From Coriobacteriia bacterium (lineage in GTDB: Bacteria; Actinomycetota; Coriobacteriia; Coriobacteriales; UBA8131), in NCBI GenBank assembly GCA_009781525.1, contig WQXZ01000016.1, positions 1 to 17,241 on the forward strand: a stretch of DNA of 17,241 nt, in the 5' to 3' direction. The notes beneath the pieces were generated by a model. That model had not been told where the DNA came from and did not search any database. It saw only the letters and a program-made list of their open reading frames with translations. This document shows, piece after piece, positions 1-7,223 of this stretch; the stretch's first letter is position 1, and every line of letters begins with the position of its first letter. The translations under genes were made by a program, and so were the position numbers.

Positions 1-109
1 ACTAAGTGACTATGTGCATTGGTTCAACAACATTAGAATACACTCGACACTGGGATATCTGACACCGGTGGAATTCAGGGAGAAAGACTTAATTATTATG
101 TCTAAATAA
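1..109 (+). CDS. IS3-family transposase OrfB, C-terminal end (partial)
   Basis: Reading from base 2, the frame gives 35 codons ending at TAA 107-109. They include the residues WFNNIRIHSTLGYLTPVEF. The pattern W-[FY]-N-N-x-R-x-H-S-x-L-G-Y-x-[ST]-P-x-E-[FY] is the signature tail of the rve-type (DDE) integrase domain in IS3-family OrfB transposases. The last acidic catalytic residue and the rest of the element lie upstream of the window. The protein would cut and join DNA ends during transposition. The tail looks intact, so the element may be complete and active outside this window. The subgroup cannot be told from 35 residues. Confidence 0.88.
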   Translation, partial: LSDYVHWFNNIRIHSTLGYLTPVEFREKDLIIMSK

Positions 110-123
110 GTATTGACAATCCA
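1..123 (+). mobile_element. Right end of an IS3-family insertion sequence
   Basis: The transposase stops at 109, and the short tail tattgacaatcca (111-123) ends in CA, as IS3-family terminal inverted repeats do (5'-TG...CA-3'). The boundary near 123 is inferred, because the left end and any target duplication are outside the window. Propeller-like coding sequence starts directly after it with no gene start, which fits an insertion into that gene. Confidence 0.5.
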
Positions 124-733
124 TGAATACCTATACTTTAGTCTAGCGCCAATTGGGATGTTCTATTTCAGGTTCTCACTGGCAACTCGCGAAGTCGAAG
201 AGTTCGTCGATGACGTTACCGATTGCTTTTTTTATGAAGAGGGATTCTACTTTAGAAAGCATAGGTACCCTTCGATATACCGGAAAGACCTGGTCACCGG
301 TCAGGAGGAAGTGGTTCGCGGAGAAGGCTTGTTTATTCGCGATATACCATACAACGATGAAGGGCAGAGAGTCATAATCAGTTTTGTCTCATTAGTTGAT
401 GGTCATCTCTACTACACCATGAGCACTCCAGCAGGAGTATACAGACTTGAAGACGATGGAAATGATGTTTTAATAAGCAACTTTGAAATTACTAGCGATC
501 AAGTCCTAGATTATGCATATGTAACCAGTAGCTTACACAAGCTGTATTATTGCAATTCACCTAGCAGTGATTTCACACTGCTTGAGTACGACCCAGAAAC
601 TGGTGAGACAACTGAATTCCGACTGACTACTGGAAGAGACGGCAGGTATGGGCTCAAGATCGTTGATGGTTATGTATTCTACAGAACAAGAGATGACCTG
701 AATCGCATCGAATATACTAAGCTTTTCCCTTGA
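113..733 (+). CDS. Beta-propeller-like hypothetical protein, 5' end truncated by the IS (probable pseudogene)
   Basis: This is an open frame of 206 codons. The first possible start is a TTG at 113 inside the presumed IS end, and the first in-frame ATG is at 158; neither has a clear ribosome binding site. The sequence repeats short beta-strand units of the type Y-[LFV]-Y-[FY] followed by a D-L-x-T-G-x-x-E turn (residues about 10-30, 42-66, 96-125, 150-180). This resembles the DUF5050 / low-density-lipoprotein-receptor-like propeller repeats of Gram-positive cell-surface proteins. It starts in the middle of a blade, and a normal protein of this type would have an N-terminal signal or membrane anchor, which is missing. 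I infer that the IS removed or displaced the 5' part. The C-terminus (DGYVFYRTRDDLNRIEYTKLF) looks natural. Function unknown. Confidence 0.6.
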   Translation: MTIHEYLYFSLAPIGMFYFRFSLATREVEEFVDDVTDCFFYEEGFYFRKHRYPSIYRKDLVTGQEEVVRGEGLFIRDIPYNDEGQRVIISFVSLVDGHLYYTMSTPAGVYRLEDDGNDVLISNFEITSDQVLDYAYVTSSLHKLYYCNSPSSDFTLLEYDPETGETTEFRLTTGRDGRYGLKIVDGYVFYRTRDDLNRIEYTKLFP

Positions 734-879
734 TAGTGCCATCGTGTTGTCTTCACTGATGTCTTACTTTGCTCAAGATACTCACTACAATGGTCATAAT
801 CTGATACACGAGCTCATCGATACTATGCATCTACGAAATGACCCACGATTCTAATGACTGTCTTCGAAGGAGGCTAGCT

Positions 880-1326
880 ATGTGGAGCGAGCTACAAAGT
901 CAAAACGATATTGACGACTTTATGAAGTCTATTTATGACTTCCATGATTCAGTACTCAAAGAACTGAAGTATTTGAGTGGAGCATATGTAGGTAAAGATT
1001 TAGGTATGCTTCCAGTCAACAATCAAAGAGTGTTGAGAGTAATTATCCAAAGGCAGTTTTGGGATCCTTGTGCAATCGAAATGGAGTTTATCGGCTTAAA
1101 GTACCTTAAACTGGTTCCAATAGCTGAGACTCATACCTGTGAGATTCTTGATGCAACAATGCTTAAGAAGGACGGATACATTTATTGGTGTGATTTAGGT
1201 GGCTTGACTGCAGATGATATTGAGGAGCATGAAGGCACATTGATATGTGCAGAGAGAGTACGATGGCGCCCAGCAGATGAGTTTATCGGACCTGACGAAA
1301 TCTATATAGCCTCATCAAACAAATAA
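880..1326 (+). CDS. Conserved hypothetical small protein (148 aa) with FHDS motif
   Basis: The frame is open from an ATG at 838, but the start chosen is ATG 880, because AAGGAGG (867-873) lies six bases before it and no such site precedes 838. The product is a soluble acidic protein of 148 residues with no signal peptide or membrane segment. It has an N-terminal FHDS motif (residues 21-24), a central beta-rich stretch (VLRVIIQRQF, IEMEFIGLKYLKLVP), a YWCDLG motif near 102-107 and a CAERVRWR stretch near 123-130. The FHD plus alternating beta-strand layout recalls small immunity-like or accessory proteins of Firmicutes, but I cannot name a family with certainty. It stands alone between the IS-broken gene and the radical SAM gene. 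Its AT-rich composition differs from the core genes downstream, which hints at transfer. Confidence 0.75.
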   Translation: MWSELQSQNDIDDFMKSIYDFHDSVLKELKYLSGAYVGKDLGMLPVNNQRVLRVIIQRQFWDPCAIEMEFIGLKYLKLVPIAETHTCEILDATMLKKDGYIYWCDLGGLTADDIEEHEGTLICAERVRWRPADEFIGPDEIYIASSNK

Positions 1327-1359
1327 CTTGCCGCCAGCCAGAAAGATTGGAATCTATAC

Positions 1360-1411
1360 GCCCAGCCGCAGCCCCACACCGCACATCCATGCCCAGCCGC
1401 AGCCCCACACC
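1360..1411. repeat. Two 21-bp direct repeats in a C-rich intergenic stretch
   Basis: A 21-bp unit (beginning gcccagccgcagcccc) occurs at 1360-1380 and again, identical, at 1391-1411, with a 31-bp period. It sits in the 205-bp gap between 1326 and 1532. The + strand here is strongly C-rich and the minus strand carries runs of 3-6 G. No open frame with recognisable content crosses it. It could be an operator pair, a minisatellite or simple composition drift. Confidence 0.7.
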
Positions 1412-1531
1412 ACCCCCCACGCTCTCGACAGCCAGCCCTCCGCCACACGCCTAACCCCGAAGCGGCTACGCAGGCTCGATGCGGTATGATAGCCACACTC
1501 AAATTGTGACTGTAACCAGCGAGGTGTGTAA

Positions 1532-2881
1532 ATGCTCTCTGAGCGCCTACAAAGCAATATCGTCCGAATTCTGAATAATCGCTATCTCAGTCTGTCGCCA
1601 ACTGCGCAGACCCATTTGCCTGAACCGAGGCCAGGCAAAGACTATATGCTTTACGCTCACATTCCCTTCTGCGAAAGGCTTTGCCCCTACTGCTCCTTCA
1701 ACCGATACCTCTTTGAGCCAACACTTGCAACGAAATACTTTGACAACCTGCGCCAAGAGATGCGCATGCTGGCTGACCTTGGCTACGACTTCAAGTCACT
1801 CTACATTGGCGGTGGAACCCCAACGGTCATGCCAGACGAGCTGTTTGCCACCATTGACGAAGCCCGCAGGCTCTTTAGCATAGAAGAGGTTTCCTGCGAA
1901 ACCAACCCCAACCACCTAACTGCTGAGATTCTGGCAGGACTCGAAGGGCGCGTGCAAAGGCTGTCCTGCGGTGTGCAAAGCTTCGATGATGGACTGCTCA
2001 AACAGATGCAGCGCTACGAGAAGTATGGCTCAGGGCTCGAGATTCTCAAGCGAGTTAAAGCTGTACACAACCGCTTTGACAGCTTTAATATTGACATGAT
2101 TTTCAACTTTCCTTCCCAGACAGAAAACACTCTGCTCTACGATCTGGCTGCCGTGCTAGAGAGTGGAGCGAATCAGGTTACGTTTTATCCACTGATGGCA
2201 TCGCGCGCTGTTGAGAAGTCGCTGGCTGAGACGGTTGGTCGGGTTGACTATGCGCGCGAGCGCTATTTCTATGAGCTGATTAGCGAGACCCTGACCGGAT
2301 CAGACGACCCGCCTTTCGGCTTCAGCAGCGCCTGGACCTTTAACCGCATTGCCAAGCCAGGCATCATGCAGGCTGGCCAAACCGAACCAGGCGGAACCTT
2401 TGAGATTCGCGCACCGATGGTCGATGAGTACATCATCGACTACGAGGAGTACCCTGCAATCGGCTCCGGCGGACTTTCGTATCTCGATGGCTCACTCTAT
2501 GTGAATACCTTCTCGCTACAGCAGTACCACGAAAAAATCTCATCCGGATGCATGAGCTTGAGCGGCAGAACGGTGTTCTCGAAATACGACCAGATGCGTT
2601 ACCGCTTCATGATGCAGCTGTTCGGACTTCGCCTTGACAAGCAGCAATGGCAGCAGGACTTCGGTTGCAGTGTCTCAGCAGGAGTCCCCGCCGAATACTA
2701 TTTCTTCAAGACTATCGGTGCTTTTGACCATGAGGATAAGAACGAGATCATCGTTAACAGCAAGGGTCGCTACCTGATGGTGGCGCTGATGCGTCAGTTC
2801 TTTATCGGTGTTAACGGTGTGCGCGATCAGGCGCGGGCAGCCCTGACTACCAGTGAGAGGGAGCTGTTGTTCGGTGAGTAG
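1532..2881 (+). CDS. Radical SAM protein, HemN/HemW (coproporphyrinogen III oxidase) family
   Basis: The 449-residue protein has the radical SAM cluster motif C47-x3-C51-x2-C54 within HIPFCERLCPYCSFN. It also has the glycine-rich SAM motif GGGTP (93-97), E-T-N-P (123-126), G-V-Q-S-F (147-151) and I-D-M-I-F-N-F-P-S-Q-T (187-197), all laid out as in HemN/HemW proteins. The C-terminal part (about 370-445) matches the position of the HemN C-terminal domain. Such enzymes either oxidise coproporphyrinogen III without oxygen or, in HemW, carry heme. Sequence alone does not decide between them, and no heme gene is adjacent. ATG 1532 is preceded by GAGGTG at 1521-1526. The stop overlaps the proposed ilvB start by 8 nt, so the two are probably co-transcribed. 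Confidence 0.85.
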   Translation: MLSERLQSNIVRILNNRYLSLSPTAQTHLPEPRPGKDYMLYAHIPFCERLCPYCSFNRYLFEPTLATKYFDNLRQEMRMLADLGYDFKSLYIGGGTPTVMPDELFATIDEARRLFSIEEVSCETNPNHLTAEILAGLEGRVQRLSCGVQSFDDGLLKQMQRYEKYGSGLEILKRVKAVHNRFDSFNIDMIFNFPSQTENTLLYDLAAVLESGANQVTFYPLMASRAVEKSLAETVGRVDYARERYFYELISETLTGSDDPPFGFSSAWTFNRIAKPGIMQAGQTEPGGTFEIRAPMVDEYIIDYEEYPAIGSGGLSYLDGSLYVNTFSLQQYHEKISSGCMSLSGRTVFSKYDQMRYRFMMQLFGLRLDKQQWQQDFGCSVSAGVPAEYYFFKTIGAFDHEDKNEIIVNSKGRYLMVALMRQFFIGVNGVRDQARAALTTSERELLFGE

Positions 2882-4619
2882 TGCAAGCGATAGCTCCGGC
2901 GTCGGCGCGGGCGGAAACGCCAGCGGCAGCGCTGGCGACACAATGATTCTAAACGGTGCAGCAATAACTATCGAGACCTTGATCGCACATGGGGTAACCG
3001 ACGTTTTCGGAATTCCTGGAGGATCGGTACTGAACCTCTATGATGAGTTGTTCAGTCGAACCAGCCAGATAACCCATCGCATTACCAGTCATGAGCAGGG
3101 GGCAGCTCATGCTGCTGACGGATACGCACGTGCCACAGGAAAAGTCGGGGTTGCTATGGCAACAAGCGGACCTGGAGCAACCAACCTGGTAACCGGAATC
3201 GCTACTGCCTATCTTGACTCAAGCCCTGTTGTTTTCATTACCGGTAATGTACCTACCAACCTGATGGGTAAGGACAGTTTTCAAGAGGTCGATATCACCG
3301 GTATCACCATGCCCATCACCAAACACGGTTTTCTGGTCAAAGACATCAATGCACTCGAAGAAACCATTTGCGAAGCCTTTCGCATCGCTCGCTCCGGTCG
3401 TCCTGGGCCGGTTCTTATAGACATCCCGAAAGACGTACAAATCGCCGAGACCGAGTTTTTGGGTGGTCATCCACTACCTGATCTGCCACGCAGACAGCCA
3501 GATCAATCAGAACTACAGGCAGCAGCCGAGCTGATCAACAGTAGCCAGCAGCCTTTTATCTACGCTGGGGGAGGCGTTGTTCTATCAGATAGCAGCGACC
3601 TGCTATGTCAGCTGGCTGAGAAATTAGATGCACCGATCGGTTTATCGATAATGGGTCTGACTGCCATGAGCAGCACGCACCCTCTGTACCTGGGTATGAC
3701 CGGAATGCACGGACTGCCAGAGGCTACCCAGTTAAATGCTGAAGCCGATCTGATTATCGGAATCGGTGTGCGCTTTTCTGATCGGGCAACCGGTAACATC
3801 AACAGCTATCGTGAGAAAGCTAAGATCATCCACATCGATATTGATGACGCTGAGATAGATAAGAACGTGCAAGCTGATGTGAGCCTGCATGGTGACATTC
3901 GAGATATTCTTCCCCTGTTAATTGAGCTGGTTGAAGAGCGTGATCGCCGGCAGTGGCTTGATCATGCGACGGACATCAGGGAGGCTATGCGCGACTCGAT
4001 TCTGGCTCCGAGTGAGGCGCAGGCGAGCGGGCTGACTCCTTACACGGTGATCAATGCTGTCAGGCAGCGCACCGACGACAGCACTGTTATTGCTACCGAT
4101 GTCGGCCAGCATCAGATGTGGGTCGCACAGCATTATGCGTTTAACCAGCCGAGAACGTTTTTGACATCGGGCGGACTGGGAGCCATGGGCTTTGGCATGG
4201 GAGCTGCGATTGGCGCATCGATTGCTAAGACGCAAACCAGAACCGTGCTATTTACCGGCGACGGCAGTTTTCATATGAATTTGAATGAGCTGGCGACTGC
4301 AGTGCGCTACCAGCTGCCGATTGTTGTGGTTATCCTCAATAATGGGGTGTTAGGTATGGTCAGGCAGTGGCAAACGCTGTTTTACCAGAGTCGCCATTCT
4401 GAGACAACGCTCGATCGATCGACCGACTATGTCAAGCTTGCCGAGGCTTTCGGTGCAAGAGGCTTTTCGGTAGGGGATGCGCATGGCTTAAACGAGGTGC
4501 TTGACCAGGCATTCAGCAGTTCTGAGCCGGTATTGATTGACTGCAGGATCGACCCCGATTCGCAGGTTTTTCCGATTATTCCGCCTGGTGGGTCGTTCAT
4601 CGACATGATAATCGCTTGA
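2874..4619 (+). CDS. ilvB: Acetolactate synthase large subunit
   Basis: This thiamine-diphosphate enzyme condenses two pyruvates, or pyruvate plus 2-oxobutyrate, in the first common step of valine, leucine and isoleucine synthesis. The N-terminal domain has VFGIPGGSVL, the catalytic Glu in SHEQGAAHAADGYAR (E74) and SGPGATNLV. The middle domain is of the FAD-binding kind. The C-terminal domain has the thiamine-binding motif G462-D-G ... N489-N490, followed by GMVRQWQ. Start: GTG 2874 is used because GAGAGGGAG (2855-2863) lies 10 nt upstream and overlaps the previous stop, which suggests translational coupling. ATG 2943, which begins at the conserved core MILNGA, is the alternative but has no ribosome binding site. 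The frame also stays open back to GTG 2853. With GTG 2874 the enzyme carries an unusual 23-residue Ser/Gly/Ala-rich tail. Length is 581 aa, or 558 from 2943. Confidence 0.93.
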   Translation: MSSASDSSGVGAGGNASGSAGDTMILNGAAITIETLIAHGVTDVFGIPGGSVLNLYDELFSRTSQITHRITSHEQGAAHAADGYARATGKVGVAMATSGPGATNLVTGIATAYLDSSPVVFITGNVPTNLMGKDSFQEVDITGITMPITKHGFLVKDINALEETICEAFRIARSGRPGPVLIDIPKDVQIAETEFLGGHPLPDLPRRQPDQSELQAAAELINSSQQPFIYAGGGVVLSDSSDLLCQLAEKLDAPIGLSIMGLTAMSSTHPLYLGMTGMHGLPEATQLNAEADLIIGIGVRFSDRATGNINSYREKAKIIHIDIDDAEIDKNVQADVSLHGDIRDILPLLIELVEERDRRQWLDHATDIREAMRDSILAPSEAQASGLTPYTVINAVRQRTDDSTVIATDVGQHQMWVAQHYAFNQPRTFLTSGGLGAMGFGMGAAIGASIAKTQTRTVLFTGDGSFHMNLNELATAVRYQLPIVVVILNNGVLGMVRQWQTLFYQSRHSETTLDRSTDYVKLAEAFGARGFSVGDAHGLNEVLDQAFSSSEPVLIDCRIDPDSQVFPIIPPGGSFIDMIIA

Positions 4620-4670
4620 GCAGTGAACTTGAGCAGCGCAATGAACCGCCTCGACCACCACGCCCCGACC

Positions 4671-4702
4671 TGACTGACACGACCGCCACATGACTGATAC
4701 GA
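4671..4702. repeat. Imperfect 12-bp direct repeat with 20-bp period upstream of ilvN
   Basis: TGACTGACACGA (4671-4682) and TGACTGATACGA (4691-4702) differ at one base and are 20 bp apart, in the 96-bp gap between ilvB and ilvN. The two copies would lie on nearly the same DNA face. A further in-frame ATG (4641) upstream closes quickly at a stop. The role is unknown; chance is possible. Confidence 0.4.
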
Positions 4703-4715
4703 GAGAACGCGAGAC

Positions 4716-4970
4716 ATGAACCAGCCAACCCAAATATCGAATTTCACGCTTTCAATTCTGGTCGCTAACAGGGCTGGAGCCTTGAGTCGTATCACCGGAC
4801 TTTTCAGTAAACGAGGGTTTAATATTGATACCTTAAGTGTAGGGCCTATGGCGGAAGACCCCAGCCTGTCGCGTCTTATCATGACTTCCTCGGGGGACGA
4901 AGTCACGAAAAACCAAATTATCAAGCAGCTCGCAAAACTCTACGATGTCGTTGATGTCAAACTGATCTGA
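4716..4970 (+). CDS. ilvN: Acetolactate synthase small (regulatory) subunit, single ACT domain
   Basis: This 84-residue protein consists almost entirely of one ACT domain: beta-strand FTLSILVANRAGALSRITGLFSKR with the ligand-site glycine (G21), then FNIDTLSVGPMAEDPSLSRLIMTS, then a last strand YDVVDVKLI. It should bind IlvB, activate it and confer feedback inhibition by valine. The usual IlvH/IlvN of actinobacteria and Firmicutes is about 160-170 residues with a second, C-terminal domain. This one is closer in size to the enterobacterial IlvN/IlvM type, and no second domain follows in any frame before the convergent gene. ATG 4716 has only a weak ribosome binding site (GAGAG, 4701-4705). It lies 96 nt after ilvB. 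No ilvC follows. Confidence 0.88.
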   Translation: MNQPTQISNFTLSILVANRAGALSRITGLFSKRGFNIDTLSVGPMAEDPSLSRLIMTSSGDEVTKNQIIKQLAKLYDVVDVKLI

Positions 4971-4990
4971 CAGCCAATCAGCTAGCCAGC

Positions 4991-6277
4991 TTACCCAGCC
5001 AAACTGAGCAAACTCTCACGCATCGACAGCTCAGGAACATGGTAGAAAGCCTGGTACTCCAAACTGGCTTCCTGCTGTGCTCGTATTCTCACTCCATTAA
5101 TTGTGGAGAAATTCTCACACGCCTTATCGACTATCTCTGCATTCAGAGTGCCGTTATCAGCCAGACTCGTTAGGATTGCAATCGTGCGATCCCTGTTCAT
5201 ACCTGCTCGGTAGGGACGGTCTTCCAGGCATGCAGTGAATATATCTGCCGTTGCCATGATCTGCGCAGGCAGTAGGAATTCATCACCTGACACATGAAAT
5301 GGGTAACCACTGCCATCAAGTCGCTCGTGGTGATATGACGCCCATGAGGCAATCTGCCCCAGTCCACTGATCGAACTCAGGATGGAGTGGGTGTAGTAGG
5401 CATGTTTCTTAACGATGTTGAACTCTTCGACGGTCAGCTTGCCGTTCTTCTCCAGAATACGGCTTGGGACTGCCAGCTTGCCTAAATCATGCAAAAAGCC
5501 AGCGATCTCAATTCTTTCGCAGTCATAGTCAGAGAAGCCGACCAGCTGAGCCAGCTTCTGCGCTACAGAAGCTACTCCACTGGAATGCGTCGCAGTGAAC
5601 GGACTTCTGAAGTCGATGATCTGAGCCAGCAATCTGGCAAAATCGCGAAAGGTTTCAGTGTGTATTGTCTTTCTGGCGAACTGCACATTTCTTTGAATCA
5701 CAGAGCTAATCGAAGGAGATACAACCTCAAACCAGAAATAGGTTTGGCCAACAAGACTCTTCAAAGCCAAAAACACTACAGGATGAAAAACATAATTCGC
5801 CTCGCTCAGTTGTTTGATTATCTGATCGGTCTGCCCAAGTATTTCGCGATCGGTTTTTATAAGCGTGTCTACTCTGTCAGCCAGGTGAATGATATGGCTG
5901 CCAAGTGGAACATGAGTCTGATTTGGTTGATAGTCAGTGTGGTGATAGCGAATCAAACGAGCAGCGTCAGCCAAAGGGTGGAAGCGATTGAGAAGCCTGA
6001 ATCCCAGTTCAGCATGTTCGTTTAGTCCTTTTACATTCTGGTCGAACTGCATCAGGCTCTCTTTGTCGGCAACAGAGAACTCGCAGATATCGTGCAGCAT
6101 AGCCGCTAGGACGATGTCTTCGATCTGGTCTTGGTGAATGCCCATTCGTTCAGCAATACGCCAGGCAATATATGCGACTCGCTTATGGTGGTTATTCAGC
6201 GCAGGCGCACTCAGGTCGATTGCCTCTGTTATAGCGCTTGCAAAATCCAAGATCGATATTTCTCGGCCTAATCGCAT
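4991..6277 (-). CDS. Tandem HD-domain / HD-GYP phosphodiesterase-like protein
   Basis: The 428-residue cytoplasmic protein has two HD metal-hydrolase domains. The first (about 25-140) has H31, H62-D63 (LHDIC), H112-H113 (RYHH) and D134 (HLADRVD). The second (about 220-390) is HD-GYP type: H231, H263-D264 (LHDLGK), H292, H316-H317 (HHERLDGSGYP) and D344 (ATADIF). The HDxGK and GYP motifs are intact, so hydrolysis of cyclic di-GMP or a related dinucleotide is plausible for the second domain. There is no receiver, PAS or membrane segment, so the first HD domain may act as enzyme or sensor. ATG 6277 is preceded on its strand by AAGGGGG at a good distance. It converges on ilvN with a 20-nt gap and no obvious terminator between them. 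Confidence 0.9.
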   Translation of the reverse strand: MRLGREISILDFASAITEAIDLSAPALNNHHKRVAYIAWRIAERMGIHQDQIEDIVLAAMLHDICEFSVADKESLMQFDQNVKGLNEHAELGFRLLNRFHPLADAARLIRYHHTDYQPNQTHVPLGSHIIHLADRVDTLIKTDREILGQTDQIIKQLSEANYVFHPVVFLALKSLVGQTYFWFEVVSPSISSVIQRNVQFARKTIHTETFRDFARLLAQIIDFRSPFTATHSSGVASVAQKLAQLVGFSDYDCERIEIAGFLHDLGKLAVPSRILEKNGKLTVEEFNIVKKHAYYTHSILSSISGLGQIASWASYHHERLDGSGYPFHVSGDEFLLPAQIMATADIFTACLEDRPYRAGMNRDRTIAILTSLADNGTLNAEIVDKACENFSTINGVRIRAQQEASLEYQAFYHVPELSMRESLLSLAG

Positions 6278-6333
6278 TTTGGCCCCCTTGCCTTTAGCGA
6301 AACCAGTGTTTTAACCTGCTCCCGGGAAGCAAT

Positions 6334-6342
6334 ATTATCACA
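6334..6342 (-). promoter_or_regulatory. Candidate extended -10 promoter for the HD-GYP gene
   Basis: On the minus strand TGTGATAAT (TG-T-GATAAT) forms an extended -10 box about 57 nt before the ATG at 6277. No good -35 is visible 17 nt upstream. A near-palindrome TGCTcccGGGaAGCA (6317-6331) lies at the expected transcription start and could be an operator. Confidence 0.35.
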
Positions 6343-6457
6343 CTAGCCTAACAAATGGTAGTTAGGGAATGGAACTGCTTTCAGGTTATGTACCAAATAA
6401 AAATCCCCACTTGCAGGGTGTTGGTGATTCTTGTCTCTCTTCTTAGCTGGTATCTAG

Positions 6458-6963
6458 CGTTATCGCTGTACAGCGTGCACCAAGACCTTCACTCCGGCAA
6501 CCAGCACGATCTTCGAGGATCGTAAGCTATCTCTCGCAACTTGGGTCGACTTCCTCATCCAATTGTTCTGCTTCGAGAGTGTCAACGCCATGACCAGGGC
6601 GGGTACTCGTATGACCTAGGAACAACTGTCTATTAAGTGACATGGAGAAAGCACATCGTAAACTGGCAGAAGAGCTTGAGCTTACAGAGGAGGTGTACAA
6701 CTCCAAGTACATATCGAAGCTCGATGATGCAGATAACCCGCTCAAGGAGATAAATCGGATCTGCTTTCTGCTTAAGCGTTTCCTAGATTCACACTCAGGG
6801 TTCAACAGAGGTGACCTTGATGGGTACCATAATATCTTCTCAGTCTGTCATGATGAATCCGCCCGAAGAAAAGATGGAGAAGGTGGTTTTAGTGCTAAAT
6901 CGCGCTATGGGTAACCCCAAAACACTGCGTTTCAGAGACTTCAACAGTATAAAGCCCAGCTAG
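6458..6963 (+). pseudogene. Decayed transposase: zinc-ribbon head and C-terminal tail, core deleted, frameshifted
   Basis: Three pieces in three frames read as one transposase. Piece A (6458-6619, ending in TAG) gives RYRCTACTKTFTP, a zinc-ribbon end, then IFEDRKLSLATWVDFLIQLF, as in IS transposases that start with a zinc ribbon. Piece B (about 6627-6849) gives KAHRKLAEEL...NPLKEINRICFLLKRFLDSHSGFNRGDLDGY. Piece C (6850-6963) gives MMNPPEEKMEKV...LRFRDFNSIKP then TAG. B and C join naturally as NIFS(V)-MMNPPEE if one extra base is removed within about 6837-6849. Between A and B the DDE catalytic core, normally well over 100 residues, is absent. The family is not certain (IS1595/IS1249-like by layout). 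The 90-codon ORF 6642-6914 is only part of this relic. The sequence before 6458 (6278-6457) shows no clear gene. Confidence 0.65.
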
Positions 6964-7045
6964 TAGGTAATACTTTGGGGTGGTGTCACAAGGTCAGCTG
7001 CCTGTCTCTCTGCTATTGCCTTCCATCTATTGTTACTACAGCGAC

Positions 7046-7067
7046 AAAAAACCCACCAAACGGTGGG
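7046..7067 (-). terminator. Intrinsic terminator on the minus strand, orphan
   Basis: On the minus strand CCCACC-GTTT-GGTGGG forms a 6-bp GC-rich stem with a 4-nt loop, followed directly by six T (stem 7052-7067, T run 7046-7051). This is a textbook Rho-independent terminator. No recognisable minus-strand gene lies in front of it (7068-7320), so it ends either a small RNA or a lost gene. The rest of 6964-7223 shows no convincing coding sequence. Confidence 0.7.
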
Positions 7068-7181
7068 CACAAGCTGCACTTATCTGTTTTAGCTCAATTT
7101 GTGTTCTGCTAGAGAAGGGCAGTAACACCACGGTAACGGAACGTGTGTCGAACTCTTCTGCACTATATTTTGATGGTAATA

Positions 7182-7190
7182 TGCTATAAA
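7182..7190 (+). promoter_or_regulatory. Candidate extended -10 promoter for the SLH-like lipoprotein region
   Basis: TGCTATAAA gives an extended -10 (TG-N-TATAAA, one mismatch to TATAAT) 34 nt before the small ORF at 7224. No clear -35 is present. Just downstream AGCTTAATGGG (7190-7200) and AGCTTGATGGG (about 7208-7217) form an imperfect direct repeat. Confidence 0.35.
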
Positions 7191-7223
7191 GCTTAATGGG
7201 TGGTATAGCTTGATGGGAGCAAA

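Noticed and set aside
838..879. Start of the hypothetical gene at ATG 838
   Set aside because: No ribosome binding site, while AAGGAGG correctly spaced before ATG 880 in the same frame decides the start.
1485..1490. TATGAT as -10 box of the radical SAM gene
   Set aside because: No acceptable -35 at 16-18 bp and no extended -10; could be chance.
5489..6025. 178-codon plus-strand ORF
   Set aside because: Lies wholly antisense inside the HD-GYP gene, whose motifs are clear; a shadow frame.
6642..6914. Independent 90-aa protein gene
   Set aside because: Its residues match only the C-terminal part of a transposase and the true tail continues in another frame from 6850, so it is a fragment.
6340..7040. 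Terminal inverted repeats for the transposase relic
   Set aside because: I compared the flanks by eye and found only weak, gapped similarity; ends cannot be set.
6980..7189. 69-codon ORF on the plus strand
   Set aside because: No ribosome binding site, no domain, and it runs through the minus-strand terminator; probably chance.
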